Part shown: piece by piece, positions 53,905-64,000 of the stretch
Numbering within the stretch: the first letter of the stretch is position 1
Layout: each line of letters begins with the position of its first letter
NCBI RefSeq assembly: GCF_003097135.1
Contig: NZ_QEQL01000001.1
Span: 930,001 to 994,000, forward strand
Source of the DNA: Pseudomonas sp. URIL14HWK12:I12
GTDB lineage: Bacteria > Pseudomonadota > Gammaproteobacteria > Pseudomonadales > Pseudomonadaceae
DNA length: 64,000 nt
Reading direction: 5' to 3'
The notes under the pieces: generated by a model
Database searches by the model: none
Seen by the model: only the letters and a program-made list of their open reading frames with translations
What the model was told of the DNA's origin: nothing
Translations under genes and position numbers: made by a program

Positions 53905-54429
53905 TCAGCACTCACTGAGGCCATCGCGCAAGCGAAGAGCCAGTTGCTTGAGGTGCTGGCGCCACGCTTCGAGGGTGGCACCGTCAAGCTCCGGCTCAGC
54001 CTGCGGCGCATCCAGGTTGACCGCAGCGATCAGCGGGGTGGTGACGTCGTGCTTGGCCTCACGCGGCGCGCGAGGCGGCTCATACAGGGCGTTATAGGCC
54101 GCCAGCAGCCGCGCCAGCCACGAATCACGGCTCTGCCGCAACTCGACCAGCTCGGCCAGCTCCGGGTTGGCGGCCTGCGCCAACACCTGCTCATTGAGGT
54201 AAGCCTCGGCACGCGGTGCTCGCGTTTCTGGCAGGTGGTAGAACCCGGCGATCTCGTGACACAGACCAAGCAGCGCCCCATACAGGTGGAACAGCACAGC
54301 TTCGCGGCCCGCCTGTTGCAAGGCTGCAGCGTTCATGGCCCCGCCTTGCCCTGCCTGAGCCAATTGCTCCAACGCAAGGCCTGCGAAATAAATCTTCTGA
54401 TTGGTACGGGTGTAGAGCTCGTGCGCCAT
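53905..54429 (-). CDS. DUF6586-family conserved protein
   Basis: A 174-residue, mostly helical protein (MAHELYTRTNQKIYFAGLAL, VLFHLYGALLGLCHEIAGFY, ELRQSRDSWLARLLAAYNAL). The family is restricted to Pseudomonas relatives and regularly sits next to topA. Function is unknown. GGAGGTG lies just before the ATG at 54429. It begins directly after the topA terminator. Confidence 0.8.
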   Translation of the reverse strand: MAHELYTRTNQKIYFAGLALEQLAQAGQGGAMNAAALQQAGREAVLFHLYGALLGLCHEIAGFYHLPETRAPRAEAYLNEQVLAQAANPELAELVELRQSRDSWLARLLAAYNALYEPPRAPREAKHDVTTPLIAAVNLDAPQAEPELDGATLEAWRQHLKQLALRLRDGLSEC

Positions 54430-54454
54430 GGCACACCTCCTTGAACACATGAAA

Positions 54455-54473
54455 ACGGGGCCCAGGGCCCCGT
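54455..54473 (-). terminator. Intrinsic terminator of topA
   Basis: ACGGGG / CCCCGT (with inner CC-GG pairs) is followed on the minus strand by TTTTC. It sits 6 bp after the topA stop and before the DUF6586 ribosome site. Confidence 0.8.
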
Positions 54474-54479
54474 GGTGAC

Positions 54480-57098
54480 TCAGCGCTTGTCTTCGACCTT
54501 CCATGCCTTGCCGTCGAAGAAGGCACGCCAGCCAGTGGGCTTGCCCTCGACCTCGGATTGCACATATTGCTCCTTGGTCTTGCGGCTGTAACGAATCACT
54601 GCCGGCCGGCCGTCGGGATCCTTGATGGGGGCGTCGAACAGGAAAGCGTACTTCGGATCGATCTCGCCCTTGTGCGGCAGCAACTCCAGCACCAATGGCG
54701 CACGCGTCTCACGGTTTTTCGGGAACTGGCTGGCAGCCAGAAACAGGCCCGACGCCCCATCACGCAGTACGTAGGTGTCATCGACCTTCTCGCACTTGAG
54801 CTCGGGCATCTTCACCGCGTCCATCTTCGGCGGCGCCGCCTCGCCGTTGCGCAGCAACTTGCGAGTGTTCTTGCAGGCAGGGTTGGTGCAGCCGAAGAAC
54901 TTGCCGAAGCGGCCCGTCTTGAGCTGCATCTCGCTGCCGCACTTGTCGCACTCAAGGCTCGGCCCTTCGTAACCCTTGATTCGGTAGGTGCCCTGCTCTA
55001 CCTCATAACCCGGGCAATCAGGGTTGTTGCCGCAGATGTGCAGCTTGCGCTTCTCATCGACCAGGTAGGCATCCATGGCAGTGCTGCAAATCGGGCAGCG
55101 ATGCTTGTTCAGCAGCAGGCGCGACTCGGACTCGCCCTCGTCGTCCTCGGCGATCTCATTGCCTGGCACCAGGTTGATGGTCGCCTTGCAACGCTCCTTG
55201 GGCGCAAGGCTGTAGCCCGAGCAGCCGAGGAACACACCGGTGGAAGCGGTGCGGATCATCATGTGGCGGCCGCATTCCGGGCACGGGATGTCCGTAGGAG
55301 TCGGCTGGTTGGCGCGCATGCCATGTTCGGCGTTTTCAGCGCTCTCCAGCTTGAAGCGGAAGTCGCCGTAGAACTCGTCGAGCACGTTTTTCCAGTCGCG
55401 TTCGCCGTGGGCGATGTCGTCGAGGTTTTCTTCCATGCCGGCGGTAAAGCCGTAGTCCATCAGGTTGGCGAAGCTCTCAGAGAGCCGCTCGGTAACGATG
55501 TCGCCCATTTTTTCCGAATGGAAGCGACGGTTCTGCAGGGTGACATAGCCGCGGTCCTGGATGGTGGAGATGATCGCAGCATAGGTGGACGGCCGGCCGA
55601 TCCCGCGTTTTTCCATTTCCTTGACCAGGCTTGCTTCGGAGAAGCGCGCCGGTGGTTTGGTGAAATGCTGGGTAGGGTCGAGCTTGAGCAGTTTCAGCGC
55701 CTCGCCCTGCTCCATCTCGGGCAGAACATTGTCTTCGCCTGGCTTACTCTGCTGCGGCAGCACGCGGGTGTAACCGTCGAAACGCAGGATGCGGCCCTTG
55801 GCGCGCAGTTCGAAGTCGCCGGCCGCCACCGTGATGGTGGTGGACAGATACTGCGCCGGGGTCATCTGGCAGGCCAGGAACTGGCGCCAGATCAGCTCGT
55901 ACAAACGCTCGGCGTCACGCTCCATGCCCGACAACTGAGTAGGTGCCACGTTGACATCGGAGGGGCGGATCGCTTCGTGCGCTTCCTGCGCACCCTCTTT
56001 GCTGCCATAGACATTAGGCTGTGCCGGCAGGTACGCGGCGCCGAATTCCCTGTCAATGTAGCCACGCGCCATCTCCAGGGCATCCTGGGACAGGTTGGTG
56101 GAGTCGGTACGCATGTAGGTGATGTAGCCCGCTTCATACAAGCGCTGGGCCATCATCATGGTTTTCTTCACACCGAAGCCCAGCCGGTTGCTGGCCGCCT
56201 GCTGCAATGTGGAAGTGATGAACGGCGCCGACGGTTTGCTGCTGGTGGGCTTGTCTTCGCGCTTGGCCACGCTGAAGCTCGACGCCTTGAGCGCCTCCAC
56301 TGCGGCCATGGCTTGCGCTTCGTTCACCGGCTTGAACGCTTCGCCCTTTTCACGGGCGACTTCGAAGCGCACCTGGGCGTTGCCCTTGCCGCCGAGGTCG
56401 GCGTGCAGCTCCCAGTACTCTTGCGGAATGAACGCGCGGATTTCTCGCTCACGCTCAACCACCAGCTTCACCGCCACAGACTGAACGCGACCAGCGGACA
56501 AACCGCGAGCGATCTTCTGCCACAGCAACGGCGAGACCATGTAACCGACCACTCGGTCGAGAAAACGCCGTGCCTGCTGTGCGTTGACGCGGTCGATATC
56601 CAGATCGCCCGGCTGGGAGAATGCTTCCTGGATGGCTTTCTTGGTGATCTCGTTGAACACCACGCGCTTGTAACGAGAGTCGTCGCCACCGATGGCTTCG
56701 CGCAGGTGCCAGGCGATGGCTTCCCCTTCGCGGTCCAAGTCCGTTGCCAGATAGATGGTGTCAGCATCCTTAGCGAGCCGGCGCAATTCTTCGATCACCT
56801 TCTCCTTGCCAGGAAGTATTTCATACTGCGCCTTCCAGCCGTGCTCCGGGTCGACACCCATGCGCGTGACCAGCTGCTTGCGCGCTTTTTCGCGAGCTGT
56901 GAGGACCGGGGCCTCCGAAGCCGTCTTGGCCTTCTTGGCACCCGCCTTCGCTGGCTCCTTGGCAGCGCTGGCCGAACCACTGGTGGGAAGGTCGCGGATA
57001 TGGCCGATACTCGACTTCACCACGTACTGGTTGCCCAGGTACTTGTTGATGGTCTTGGCCTTGGCCGGGGATTCCACGATGACCAGCGATTTGCCCAT
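54480..57098 (-). CDS. topA: DNA topoisomerase I
   Basis: An 872-residue type IA topoisomerase. The Toprim domain starts [19 protein letters not shown] and carries [15 protein letters not shown] Lys/Ala-rich insertion lies at about 40-75. The catalytic tyrosine is in [14 protein letters not shown] near residue 320. Three C-terminal four-cysteine zinc ribbons follow ([32 protein letters not shown]). It relaxes negative supercoils. The start at 57098 is fixed by [15 protein letters not shown]; the extension to 57155 is rejected. Confidence 0.97.
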   Translation of the reverse strand: MGKSLVIVESPAKAKTINKYLGNQYVVKSSIGHIRDLPTSGSASAAKEPAKAGAKKAKTASEAPVLTAREKARKQLVTRMGVDPEHGWKAQYEILPGKEKVIEELRRLAKDADTIYLATDLDREGEAIAWHLREAIGGDDSRYKRVVFNEITKKAIQEAFSQPGDLDIDRVNAQQARRFLDRVVGYMVSPLLWQKIARGLSAGRVQSVAVKLVVEREREIRAFIPQEYWELHADLGGKGNAQVRFEVAREKGEAFKPVNEAQAMAAVEALKASSFSVAKREDKPTSSKPSAPFITSTLQQAASNRLGFGVKKTMMMAQRLYEAGYITYMRTDSTNLSQDALEMARGYIDREFGAAYLPAQPNVYGSKEGAQEAHEAIRPSDVNVAPTQLSGMERDAERLYELIWRQFLACQMTPAQYLSTTITVAAGDFELRAKGRILRFDGYTRVLPQQSKPGEDNVLPEMEQGEALKLLKLDPTQHFTKPPARFSEASLVKEMEKRGIGRPSTYAAIISTIQDRGYVTLQNRRFHSEKMGDIVTERLSESFANLMDYGFTAGMEENLDDIAHGERDWKNVLDEFYGDFRFKLESAENAEHGMRANQPTPTDIPCPECGRHMMIRTASTGVFLGCSGYSLAPKERCKATINLVPGNEIAEDDEGESESRLLLNKHRCPICSTAMDAYLVDEKRKLHICGNNPDCPGYEVEQGTYRIKGYEGPSLECDKCGSEMQLKTGRFGKFFGCTNPACKNTRKLLRNGEAAPPKMDAVKMPELKCEKVDDTYVLRDGASGLFLAASQFPKNRETRAPLVLELLPHKGEIDPKYAFLFDAPIKDPDGRPAVIRYSRKTKEQYVQSEVEGKPTGWRAFFDGKAWKVEDKR

Positions 57099-57196
57099 GG
57101 ATTGGAAATGTCCTGAATGGCTGAAAAAAGAAAACGGTAAGAACCTTGAAGGCACCGCTATATATAGTGGTGAAAAGGTGAGGTCAAGTTTCCTCC

Positions 57197-57448
57197 CTAA
57201 ACCTGATCACCCGAAGGCAGCTCGAAACGGCCCGCCTCGGCGTGCTCCAGAGCAAAGCGCGGGACCTGTTCACCGTCAACCGAAACAGACTCCAAAAACA
57301 TCGCCAACGGCCGCACCCAGAGGCCGTAATCGCCATAAAGTGACTGGTACACCACCACCCACTCCTCAGTTTCCGAATGGCGTGCAGCACCGAACACCCG
57401 ATATTGCGGCCCTTTGTAGTGGCGATAGATGCCGGGCTGAATCTGCAT
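57197..57448 (-). CDS. DUF1653-domain protein
   Basis: An 83-residue protein. The DUF1653 pattern is clear: [40 protein letters not shown] and [10 protein letters not shown]. It is a small beta-rich SH3-like fold of unknown role, common in proteobacteria. GAGG lies six bases before the ATG. It sits between fadA and topA on the same strand. Confidence 0.88.
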   Translation of the reverse strand: MQIQPGIYRHYKGPQYRVFGAARHSETEEWVVVYQSLYGDYGLWVRPLAMFLESVSVDGEQVPRFALEHAEAGRFELPSGDQV

Positions 57449-57497
57449 GAAAAACCTCGCGAAAATTGAGTTTCAGGATTTTTAAGCGCAAACGAAC

Positions 57498-57518
57498 GCC
57501 GGGGCACAAGGCCCCGGC
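57498..57518 (-). terminator. Intrinsic terminator of fadBA
   Basis: A perfect 8-bp stem GCCGGGGC / GCCCCGGC around a 5-nt loop, followed on the minus strand by GTTCGTTTG, 22 bp after the fadA stop. Confidence 0.75.
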
Positions 57519-57539
57519 GCTGTCATCGCAAGCCGTTCG

Positions 57540-58727
<1,188 letters not shown>

Positions 58728-58743
58728 TCAGTAGTCGGGCGGC

Positions 58744-60891
58744 TCAGCCGAAAAAACGTTCGCCGTTGGCGGCCATTTCACGCAAGCGGGCCGTGGGTTG
58801 ATACAACGGGCCCAGCTCGGCGTAACGGTCGGCCAAGGCAACGAACTCGGCTACCCCGATCGAATCGATATAGCGCAACGCGCCGCCGCGGAAGGGAGGG
58901 AAGCCGATGCCGTACACCAGGCCCATGTCGGCCTCGGCCGCACTCTCAACGATGCCGTCTTCCAGGCAGCGCACGGTCTCAAGGCACAGCGGGATCATCA
59001 TCCAGTTGAGCACGTCTTCATCGCTGAGCTCGCGCTGCTCGTAAACCACAGGCTTGAGGACTTCGAGCACCGATGGGTCGGTGACCTTCTTGGGCTTGCC
59101 CTTCTTGTCGACTTCGTAGGCGTAGAAGCCCTTGCCGTTCTTCTGCCCCAGGCGGCCGGCGTCATACAACGCATCGATCGCCGACCGGCGGTCGTCCTTC
59201 ATACGGTCCGGGAAGCCTTCGGCCATCACGTCACGGCCATGGTGGCCGGTGTCGATACCTACCACATCCATCAAATACGCAGGGCCCATGGGCCAGCCGA
59301 ACTTCTCCATGATCTTGTCGACCCGAACGAAGTCGACCCCGGCACTGACCAGCCGGGCGAAGCCGCCGAAATAGGGGAACAGCACGCGGTTGACGAGAAA
59401 GCCTGGGCAGTCGTTGACCACAATGGGGTTCTTACCCATTTTCTTGGCATAAGCCACGGTGGTGGCGACCGCCTCGTCGCTGGAGTGCTTGCCACGGATC
59501 ACTTCCACCAGCGGCATCATATGCACCGGGTTGAAGAAGTGCATGCCCACGAAGTTCTCGGGGTGCTTCAGAGCCCCGGCCAACAGGCTGATGGAGATGG
59601 TGGACGTATTGGACGCCAGCACCGTGCCCGGCTGAACCTGTGCTTCGACCTCGGCCAGCACTGCCTGCTTGACCTTGGGGTTCTCGACGACCGCCTCGAC
59701 CACGATATCCACACCGCCGAAATCGCCATAGGACATTGTCGGGCGAATAGCGCTCAGGCCTTCTGCCATCTGGGCGGGTGTCAGCCGGCCCTTTTCCACC
59801 AACTTGCCAAACAGCTTGGAAGCCTCGCTCAAGCCCTGAGCGATGCCTTTTTCGTTGATGTCCTTCATCAGGATCGGCGTACCTTTGGACGCCGACTGAT
59901 AGGCGATGCCGCCGCCCATGATGCCTGCCCCCAGCACTGCAGCCTGGTTGACCGGCTTGGCCAGCTTGTCCCAGGCCTTGGCCTTGCGCTTGAGTTCCTG
60001 GTCATTGAGAAACAGCCCGATGAGGCTCTCGGCGGCGGAGGTCTTGGCCATTTTCACGAAGCCCGCAGCCTCGACTTCCAGGGCCTTGTCGCGGCCAAAG
60101 TTGGCCGCTTTCTGAATGGTCTTGATCGCCTCGACCGGAGCGGGGTAATTCGGCCCTGCCTGGCCAGCGACGAAGCCCTTGGCAGTTTCGAAGGCCATCA
60201 TCTGTTCGATGGCATTGAGCTTGAGCTTCTCCAGCTTCGGCTGGCGGCGCGCGAGGTGGTCGAGTTCACCTGAAATTGCCCGGCGCAGCAGGTCGATCGC
60301 TGCGTCTTCGAGCAGTTGGGGAGCGACAACGGCATCCACCGCCCGCACTTTCAGGGCGTCCTCGGCACGCTGCTCCTTACCTGCGGCGATCCACTCGATG
60401 GCGTTATCGGCGCCGATCACTCGCGGCAGACGCACGGTGCCGCCGAAGCCAGGGTAGATACCCAGTTTCACTTCCGGCAGGCCTATCTTGGCGCTGCTCG
60501 CCATGACTCGGAAGTCGGCCGCCAGGCACATTTCGAGGCCGCCACCCAGCGCAATGCCATTGATTGCAGCGACGGTGGGTACTGGCAGGTCTTCGAAATC
60601 ACTGAAGATGCGATTCACTTCCAGATTGCCAGCCAGCAGCTCAGCCTCTGGGAGGCGGAAGTTGGCAACGAACTCGGTGATGTCTGCGCCGACGATGAAC
60701 ACGTCCTTGCCGCTGGTGACCAGCACACCGGCAAGGCCCGCATGGCCTTTGAGGATGTCGACGGCCTGGCGCAGTTCTTCGAGGGTCAAGCGGTTGAACT
60801 TGTTGACGGACTCGCCTTCGAGGTCGAAACGCAGCTCGACGATACCGCCGTCGTGCGCCTTGAGTGTGATGGCTTTACCTTCGTAAATCAT
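58744..60891 (-). CDS. fadB: Fatty-acid oxidation complex alpha subunit
   Basis: A 715-residue multifunctional enzyme. The N-terminal enoyl-CoA hydratase/isomerase domain (about 1-190) has ADITEF and [14 protein letters not shown]. The middle 3-hydroxyacyl-CoA dehydrogenase has [14 protein letters not shown] and the catalytic His region [15 protein letters not shown]. The start at 60891 ([16 protein letters not shown]) is the family start; the open frame up to 61059 is rejected. A PsrA-type operator lies 18 bp upstream. Confidence 0.97.
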   Translation of the reverse strand: MIYEGKAITLKAHDGGIVELRFDLEGESVNKFNRLTLEELRQAVDILKGHAGLAGVLVTSGKDVFIVGADITEFVANFRLPEAELLAGNLEVNRIFSDFEDLPVPTVAAINGIALGGGLEMCLAADFRVMASSAKIGLPEVKLGIYPGFGGTVRLPRVIGADNAIEWIAAGKEQRAEDALKVRAVDAVVAPQLLEDAAIDLLRRAISGELDHLARRQPKLEKLKLNAIEQMMAFETAKGFVAGQAGPNYPAPVEAIKTIQKAANFGRDKALEVEAAGFVKMAKTSAAESLIGLFLNDQELKRKAKAWDKLAKPVNQAAVLGAGIMGGGIAYQSASKGTPILMKDINEKGIAQGLSEASKLFGKLVEKGRLTPAQMAEGLSAIRPTMSYGDFGGVDIVVEAVVENPKVKQAVLAEVEAQVQPGTVLASNTSTISISLLAGALKHPENFVGMHFFNPVHMMPLVEVIRGKHSSDEAVATTVAYAKKMGKNPIVVNDCPGFLVNRVLFPYFGGFARLVSAGVDFVRVDKIMEKFGWPMGPAYLMDVVGIDTGHHGRDVMAEGFPDRMKDDRRSAIDALYDAGRLGQKNGKGFYAYEVDKKGKPKKVTDPSVLEVLKPVVYEQRELSDEDVLNWMMIPLCLETVRCLEDGIVESAAEADMGLVYGIGFPPFRGGALRYIDSIGVAEFVALADRYAELGPLYQPTARLREMAANGERFFG

Positions 60892-60908
60892 CAACGGATC
60901 TCCAGATG

Positions 60909-60922
60909 GAAACGTATGTTTG
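60909..60922. promoter_or_regulatory. PsrA-type operator of fadBA
   Basis: GAAAC-GTAT-GTTTG fits the PsrA consensus (G/C)AAAC-N2-4-GTTT(G/C) exactly and ends 17 bp before the fadB ATG. PsrA is the known repressor of fadBA in Pseudomonas. The close position suggests it covers the start of transcription or the leader. Confidence 0.7.
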
Positions 60923-60979
60923 GAGCCCCGGCCAGGCCACAGGGCCTGCCCGCCGGAGCGAAGCGAGCGCAAGAAGGGC

Positions 60980-61006
60980 CAAACAGGCGATTCATACGCC
61001 CGTTTG
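60980..61006. promoter_or_regulatory. Second inverted repeat upstream of fadB
   Basis: CAAACAGGCG and CGCCCGTTTG form 10-bp arms with one mismatch and a 7-nt spacer. The outer ends are CAAAC and GTTTG, the same half-sites as the PsrA boxes but 17 bp apart. It may be a second, non-canonical operator. Confidence 0.4.
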
Positions 61007-61188
61007 ATCGGGCTGCGCACACCTTCGGCCAAAGCAGGCGGATTGTCAATCAGGCACAACCGCCGCCACAGACGGCATTTTTACGCTCGTGCAAGCATAG
61101 ACAGCCCGCACCGCCAAGGCATGGTGATACGACGTGCCCGTCGGCACGTATATTCCAAAATGATGAGCAAAATTGTCTGAAGCCGGCG

Positions 61189-61256
61189 TATGATCGGGCA
61201 AGCTGATTTCCGGCCTGCCTGGCCTACCCCGCCCGATCCTTGCGATCGGGCTTTTT
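61189..61256 (+). ncRNA. Possible small RNA ending in a plus-strand terminator
   Basis: The strong terminator at 61231-61256 has its U-tract only on the + strand, yet no + strand gene precedes it. TATGAT at 61189-61194 is a possible -10 (no good -35), which would give an RNA of about 55 nt. The promoter is weak and the 5' end is a guess; the transcript could start farther upstream. Confidence 0.3.
61231..61256 (+). terminator. Plus-strand intrinsic terminator beside fadB
   Basis: GCCCGATC / GATCGGGC, 8-bp perfect stem, 5-nt loop, then TTTTT. Read on the minus strand the hairpin is followed by GGGGTAGG, so it works on + only. Confidence 0.8.
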
Positions 61257-61263
61257 AATGGCG

Positions 61264-61692
61264 TCAGGCCAAGGCCTTGATGATTTGGTCTACCACGGCG
61301 ACATCCCCCCGCTCGCCCCACCACAAAGCCAGCATTCGCGCGTCAGCCTGAACTTTCCACACATCAGCTGGCAGTTGGCTCAACTGTGCCTGGAGACGCT
61401 CATCTTCGCAGGGCTCTTGCCATTGGTTTACCCAGCGACCAGGTGAGGGCTGCCAGTAGCACCAACAGGCCGCCGAAGCCGAGGTGCGCGGGCGGGAATA
61501 TTGCGGGCAGGTGTCTGGGGCCTGCCCGCCCATCCAATGGGGCCAGCTTTCAGGCGCCAGTTGCATTCCCAGCCCGAGCCGCCGGGCCTGCATGCGCGCA
61601 GCCATACGCCCGCTCTGGCGGCGTGAAGGCTTGAGCCAGGCGATGGGGCTCAGCAGCACCAGAATGATTGACAGCACTATCCATACCGTCAT
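61264..61692 (-). CDS. Small conserved membrane protein of unknown function
   Basis: A 142-residue protein. An N-terminal membrane helix (TVWIVLSIILVLLSPIAWL) is followed by a basic stretch (KPSRRQSGRMAARMQARRLG). A soluble, Trp-rich part follows (about 45-142, WPHWMGG, ACWCYWQPSPGRWVNQW, RMLALWWGERGDVAVVDQI). I recognise no family; similar genes occur near fadB in Pseudomonas. The start at 61692 gives the membrane helix first; the frame is open to 61809 but that part overlaps the divergent Usp promoter region. Confidence 0.75.
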   Translation of the reverse strand: MTVWIVLSIILVLLSPIAWLKPSRRQSGRMAARMQARRLGLGMQLAPESWPHWMGGQAPDTCPQYSRPRTSASAACWCYWQPSPGRWVNQWQEPCEDERLQAQLSQLPADVWKVQADARMLALWWGERGDVAVVDQIIKALA

Positions 61693-61794
61693 ATCAAGTG
61701 CCCCGGATAACAACGAGTCGCCCTGACCGGTGTCAGAACATCCACATAGAAAGCGACCATACTCATCTTCATGCCATTGTTGGGAGTCATTGCC

Positions 61795-62292
61795 ATGCCC
61801 TATCAACATATTCTGGTCGCGGTCGACCTGACCGATGAATGCGACCCGGTGGTCAAGCGGGCCGCGAGCCTAGCCGAGGCCAGCAGCACCAAACTGTCAC
61901 TGGTCCATATCGTCGAGCCCATGGCCATGGCCTTTGGCGGCGACGTGCCGATGGACCTGTCGCAACTGCAGCAGCAGCAATTCGATCAAGCCAAGGAGCG
62001 CCTGGAAAAACTGCTGTCCAAGTTCCCTAACATCCCACGCGGCGATGCGCACATTACCTACGGCCAGCCACGCCAGGAAATCCATGAGCTGGCCAAGAAA
62101 AATGGAATCGACCTGATCGTGGTAGGCAGCCATGGGCGCCACGGCCTGAAGTTGCTGTTGGGCTCCACCTCCAGCGACGTGCTGCACGGCGCGCCCTGCG
62201 ATGTCCTGGCCGTGCGCCTCAAGCCGGCGGCAGCAGCGGGTGAAACGCACACCCCGGAAGGAAGCGAGCCACCCACCACACCGGTGCTCTAA
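61795..62292 (+). CDS. Universal stress protein (single domain, ATP-binding type)
   Basis: A 165-residue protein. The Usp fold starts ILVAVDLTDECDPVVKRAA and ends with the nucleotide loop GSHGRHGLKLLLGSTSSDVL, which matches GxxG-x9-G(S/T). The C-terminal tail is short and low in complexity. GGGAG lies eight bases upstream of the ATG at 61795; an in-frame ATG at 61771 is less well placed. It ends six bases before the convergent ABC-F gene. Confidence 0.9.
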   Translation: MPYQHILVAVDLTDECDPVVKRAASLAEASSTKLSLVHIVEPMAMAFGGDVPMDLSQLQQQQFDQAKERLEKLLSKFPNIPRGDAHITYGQPRQEIHELAKKNGIDLIVVGSHGRHGLKLLLGSTSSDVLHGAPCDVLAVRLKPAAAAGETHTPEGSEPPTTPVL

Positions 62293-62298
62293 CGCCGC

Positions 62299-64000
62299 TC
62301 AGCCGTCGAGCTCGGCCCAACGCTCCACCAGGGTATCGAGCTCGGCCTGCAGTTGCTCGAGCTGTGCCAGCACCGCCGTGGTTTCAGCAGCGGGCCGCTG
62401 GTAGAAGGTTGGCGCCGAGACCTGTTGCTGAAGGGCCTCAAGCTTCTGCTCCTGGGCTTCGATCTGCCCCGGAAGCGCATCGAGTTCCCGCTGCAATTTG
62501 TAGCTGAGCTTCTTCTTGTTGACGCTTTCTGCGGCAGCAGCCACCGCAGGCTCTGACGGCGCGCTGACCACCGCGCTATTGAGCTCCGGTTTGCCGCTCT
62601 TGTTCTCCTTTACCCCAAGCAAGCGCGGGGAGCCGCCCTGGCGCAGCCAATCCTGGTAACCGCCCACGTACTCGCGCACGACGCCATCGCCTTCGAACAC
62701 CAGGGTGCTGGTGACCACATTGTCGAGAAATGCCCGGTCGTGGCTGACCATCAACACGGTGCCCTTGAAGCCTGCCAGCACTTCTTCGAGCAGCTCCAGC
62801 GTCTCGACGTCCAGATCGTTGGTCGGCTCGTCGAGCACCAGCAGGTTCGCAGGCTTGCTGAAGAGTTTGGCGAGCAGCAACCGTGCACGTTCGCCCCCGG
62901 AAAGCGCCTTGACCGGGGTTCGCGCCCGTTGTGGGCTGAACAGGAAATCACCGAGGTAGCTCAATACATGCCGGTTCTGGCCGTCGATCTCGATGAAGTC
63001 GCGACCTTCGGCCAGGTTGTCGATAACGGTTTTTTCCAGGTCCAGTTGCATGCGCAGCTGGTCGAAATAAGCCACCTCGAGCTTAGTGCCTGCCTTGACG
63101 GTTCCGCTGACCGGCTGCAACTCACCGAGCATCAATTTCAGCAGGGTGGTCTTGCCGGTGCCGTTGGCGCCGAGCAGGCCAATGCGATCTTCGCGCTGCA
63201 GTACCAGGGAAAAGTCCTTCACCAGCGTAGGGCCGCCGGCGTGGGCGTAGCTGACGTTTTCCAAGGCCAGCACCTGCTTGCCCGACTTGTCGCCTACCTC
63301 CAGCTGGATATTGGCCTTGCCTTGGCGCTCGCGGCGCTCTCCGCGCTCTACGCGCAACGCCTTGAGTGCGCGCACTCGGCCTTCGTTACGAGTACGGCGG
63401 GCCTTGATGCCTTGACGGATCCACACCTCTTCCTGGGCCAGGCGCTTGTCGAACAGCGCGTTGGCGACCTCCTCGGCCGCCAGCTCGGCTTCCTTGTGCA
63501 CGAGGAAGCTGGCGTAGTCGCCATTCCAGTCGATCAGATGCCCGCGATCAAGTTCAAGGATGCGTGTGGCCAGCCCCTGCAAGAAGGCACGGTCGTGAGT
63601 GATGAACAGCACGGCACCGCCGAAGCCTGTGAGCGCTTCTTCAAGCCAGGCGATGGCGCCGATGTCGAGGTGGTTGGTTGGCTCGTCGAGCAGCAGCAGG
63701 TCGGGCTCACTCACCATCGCCTGAGCGAGCAGCACCCGGCGGCGCCAGCCACCGGACAGCTCGGCGAGTGTTTTTTCAGCGGGCAACTGAAGGCGGCTGA
63801 GGGTGCTTTCAACCAGTTGCTGCAGCCGCCAGCCGTCCCGGGCTTCCAGCTCCTGCTGCACATGCATCAGTGCCTGGAGGTCTTCATCGGTGACGATGTG
63901 CTGGCTCAGGTGGTGATAACGGGCAAGCAACTCGCCGACCCCGGCCAGGCCCTCGGCGACCACATCGAACACCGTCCGCTCGTCGGCCCGCGGCAGCTCC
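62299..64000 (-). CDS. ABC-F ATPase, Uup-like (5' end beyond the window)
   Basis: A partial gene: the frame is open to the window edge, and the N-terminal Walker A of the first ATPase is outside. Visible parts are the first domain's signature and Walker B (LSGGWRRRVLLAQ, LLLLDEPTNHLD), a linker with the charged arm (RRTRNEGRVRALKALR), and the second domain with Walker A GANGTGKTTLLK and Walker B NLLVLDEPTNDLD. The C-terminal coiled coil (about the last 90 residues) is typical of Uup. ABC-F proteins act on ribosomes or, for Uup, also on DNA-related processes; they are not transporters. About 80 N-terminal residues are probably missing. Confidence 0.93.
   Translation of the reverse strand, partial: ELPRADERTVFDVVAEGLAGVGELLARYHHLSQHIVTDEDLQALMHVQQELEARDGWRLQQLVESTLSRLQLPAEKTLAELSGGWRRRVLLAQAMVSEPDLLLLDEPTNHLDIGAIAWLEEALTGFGGAVLFITHDRAFLQGLATRILELDRGHLIDWNGDYASFLVHKEAELAAEEVANALFDKRLAQEEVWIRQGIKARRTRNEGRVRALKALRVERGERRERQGKANIQLEVGDKSGKQVLALENVSYAHAGGPTLVKDFSLVLQREDRIGLLGANGTGKTTLLKLMLGELQPVSGTVKAGTKLEVAYFDQLRMQLDLEKTVIDNLAEGRDFIEIDGQNRHVLSYLGDFLFSPQRARTPVKALSGGERARLLLAKLFSKPANLLVLDEPTNDLDVETLELLEEVLAGFKGTVLMVSHDRAFLDNVVTSTLVFEGDGVVREYVGGYQDWLRQGGSPRLLGVKENKSGKPELNSAVVSAPSEPAVAAAAESVNKKKLSYKLQRELDALPGQIEAQEQKLEALQQQVSAPTFYQRPAAETTAVLAQLEQLQAELDTLVERWAELDG

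Larger units (their letters stand above)
60892..61263. other. Non-coding stretch upstream of fadB
   Basis: 372 bp without a supported gene. It contains the PsrA-type site (60909-60922), a second inverted repeat (60980-61006), a TTGACA on the minus strand (61049-61044) without a good -10, and a plus-strand terminator (61231-61256) that may end a small RNA. Confidence 0.7.

Noticed and set aside
54558..57116. A long open frame on + opposite topA
   Set aside because: Antisense shadow of topA with composition typical of such frames and no recognisable domain.
58798..60273. A long open frame on + opposite fadB
   Set aside because: Antisense to the fully conserved fadB; no start signal or motifs.
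61142..61157. CGGCACG-N4-TTCC resembling a sigma-54 promoter for the candidate small RNA
   Set aside because: The -12 element lacks the required GC, and the first base of the -24 element is wrong.

Overview
The window is ordinary high-GC gamma-proteobacterial chromosome and reads as the Pseudomonas putida group. The divergent gltA / sdhCDAB-sucAB-lpdG-sucCD block, the etfBA / etf-QO pair, the fadBA-topA block with Pseudomonas-type small neighbours (DUF6586, DUF1653), MiaE and the TetR-type PsrA-like operators all fit. Genes are dense and mostly intact. I see no insertion sequence, prophage, CRISPR array, rRNA or tRNA.

Layout. 0.1-3.6 kb: a small sigma-region-4/FecR-like fusion, an M14 carboxypeptidase, a TSUP permease and a methyltransferase, all on +. 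3.7-15.1 kb: the TCA operon on the minus strand (sdhC-D-A-B, sucA-B, lpdG, sucC-D), with divergent gltA at 15.4 kb; both promoters are readable. 16.7-21.9 kb: minus-strand periplasmic and regulatory genes (START protein, YkgJ Cys cluster, an unknown secreted protein, a MocR regulator, and a three-gene operon of periplasmic binding protein, DUF4398 lipoprotein and OmpA/DUF4398). 21.9-25.8 kb: etfBA and divergent etf-QO sharing one control region with a PsrA-type operator. 25.8-32.4 kb: a D-galactonate locus (IclR regulator, HAD phosphatase, MFS transporter, dgoD, dgoA, dgoK) and a divergent SDR. 32.4-36.3 kb: a DUF4174 protein, a two-component system, and a stand-alone RTX protein of two AlgE-type R-modules with a perfect CRP/Vfr palindrome upstream. 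36.5-39.3 kb: thiolase, miaE and a double Usp. 39.4-51.1 kb: a MoxR/DUF58/DUF4381/VWA/VWA-TPR/BatD operon running straight into sbcDC. 51.2-53.6 kb: GNAT, an orphan short RHS-core gene and a YghU glutathione transferase; this is the most accessory-looking stretch. 53.6-64 kb: two small conserved genes, topA, DUF1653, fadA-fadB, a possible small RNA beside fadB, a small membrane protein, a Usp and a Uup-like ABC-F ATPase cut by the window end.

How it fits together. Much of the window is central respiration and carbon flow: fatty-acid beta-oxidation (fadBA, with etfAB and etf-QO carrying the electrons to quinone), the TCA cycle that burns the acetyl-CoA, and a sugar-acid feeder pathway. PsrA-type operators at both etf and fadB suggest joint control of beta-oxidation and its electron carriers. 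No obviously new multi-gene system is present. The most unusual items are the catalytic-domain-less R-module protein with its CRP-type box, the sigma-4/FecR fusion, the orphan RHS gene, the degenerate VWA metal site in the BatB-like protein, and a plus-strand terminator with no plus-strand gene in front of it.
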